DNA from: Janthinobacterium sp. PAMC25594
GTDB lineage: Bacteria; Pseudomonadota; Gammaproteobacteria; Burkholderiales; Burkholderiaceae_D
Reading direction: 5' to 3'
NCBI RefSeq assembly: GCF_019443505.1
Contig: NZ_CP080377.1
Span: forward strand, 3,348,001-3,412,000
Length of the DNA stretch: 64,000 nucleotides
This document shows, piece after piece, positions 63,941 through 64,000 of the stretch. The notes below the pieces were generated by a model that ran no database searches, was not told the origin of the DNA, and saw only the letters and a program-made list of their open reading frames with translations. Made by a program: the position numbers and the translations under genes. The first letter of the stretch is position 1, and each line of letters starts with the position of its first letter.

Positions 63941-64000
63941 AAGTTTTGACTAATCTTATCTGACCACTTACGTCACGACGCCTGGCAGAAGCGTAGCGAG

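Overview
The window is 64 kb of high-GC, gene-dense chromosomal DNA from a beta-proteobacterium, most likely Oxalobacteraceae of the Janthinobacterium/Massilia/Duganella type. The support for this is a PEP-CTERM secreted protein, a PhaM-type PHA granule protein, a chromosomal subclass B3 metallo-beta-lactamase, dispersed REP-like palindromes and the overall codon style. This is inference from gene content; no rRNA, tRNA or CRISPR array was seen. The left edge cuts a gene.

Layout. 1-4.4 kb: heavy-metal RND efflux (adaptor cut at its 5' end, plus the CzcA-type pump). 4.4-12.4 kb: a hypothetical protein, a PEP-CTERM protein, a CHASE/GGDEF diguanylate cyclase, an AraC regulator, a fatty acid hydroxylase and queC. 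12.6-19 kb: tamA-tamB, translationally coupled. 19.0-20.3 kb: a complete 1,212-bp IS110-family element inserted in a REP palindrome. Its left end encodes a bridge RNA whose target and donor guides can be read and match the flanks. 20.3-25.9 kb: small genes, an S9D-type peptidase, exported proteins and a DUF4424 protein. 25.9-30.8 kb: an SMC-kleisin operon of the Mks/Jet type with no nuclease (JetD/MksG) gene. 31-36.5 kb: two DUF3108 proteins, phaM, and a soluble histidine kinase with a response regulator-TPR partner. 36.7-41.4 kb: a family 2A encapsulin sulfur operon: rhodanese, serine acetyltransferase fused to an XRE domain, encapsulin shell, and cysteine desulfurase cargo.

41.5-47.8 kb: mnmC with a degenerate methyltransferase half, tag, a MocR regulator divergent from OsmC and PaiB genes, a CHRD lipoprotein and an HxlR regulator. 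48-53.7 kb: a response regulator with a shortened AraC domain, a TonB receptor, pnuC and a periplasmic binding protein, perhaps a vitamin-uptake cluster. 53.7-59.8 kb: isochorismatase-like and pirin genes divergent from a LysR gene, then two paralogous metallophosphoesterases flanking a B3 beta-lactamase whose first zinc ligand is Glu, and a dihydrofolate-reductase-like gene frameshifted by a 26-bp tandem duplication. 59.8-64 kb: two TetR regulons with visible operators, one of them controlling a YqhD-like aldehyde reductase and a DJ-1-like protein, and an enoyl-CoA hydratase.

The most notable items are the readable IS110 bridge RNA with a junction promoter, the encapsulin operon with its acetyltransferase-XRE fusion, the JetD-less SMC operon, and two cases in which a dispersed repeat supplies the end of a gene.
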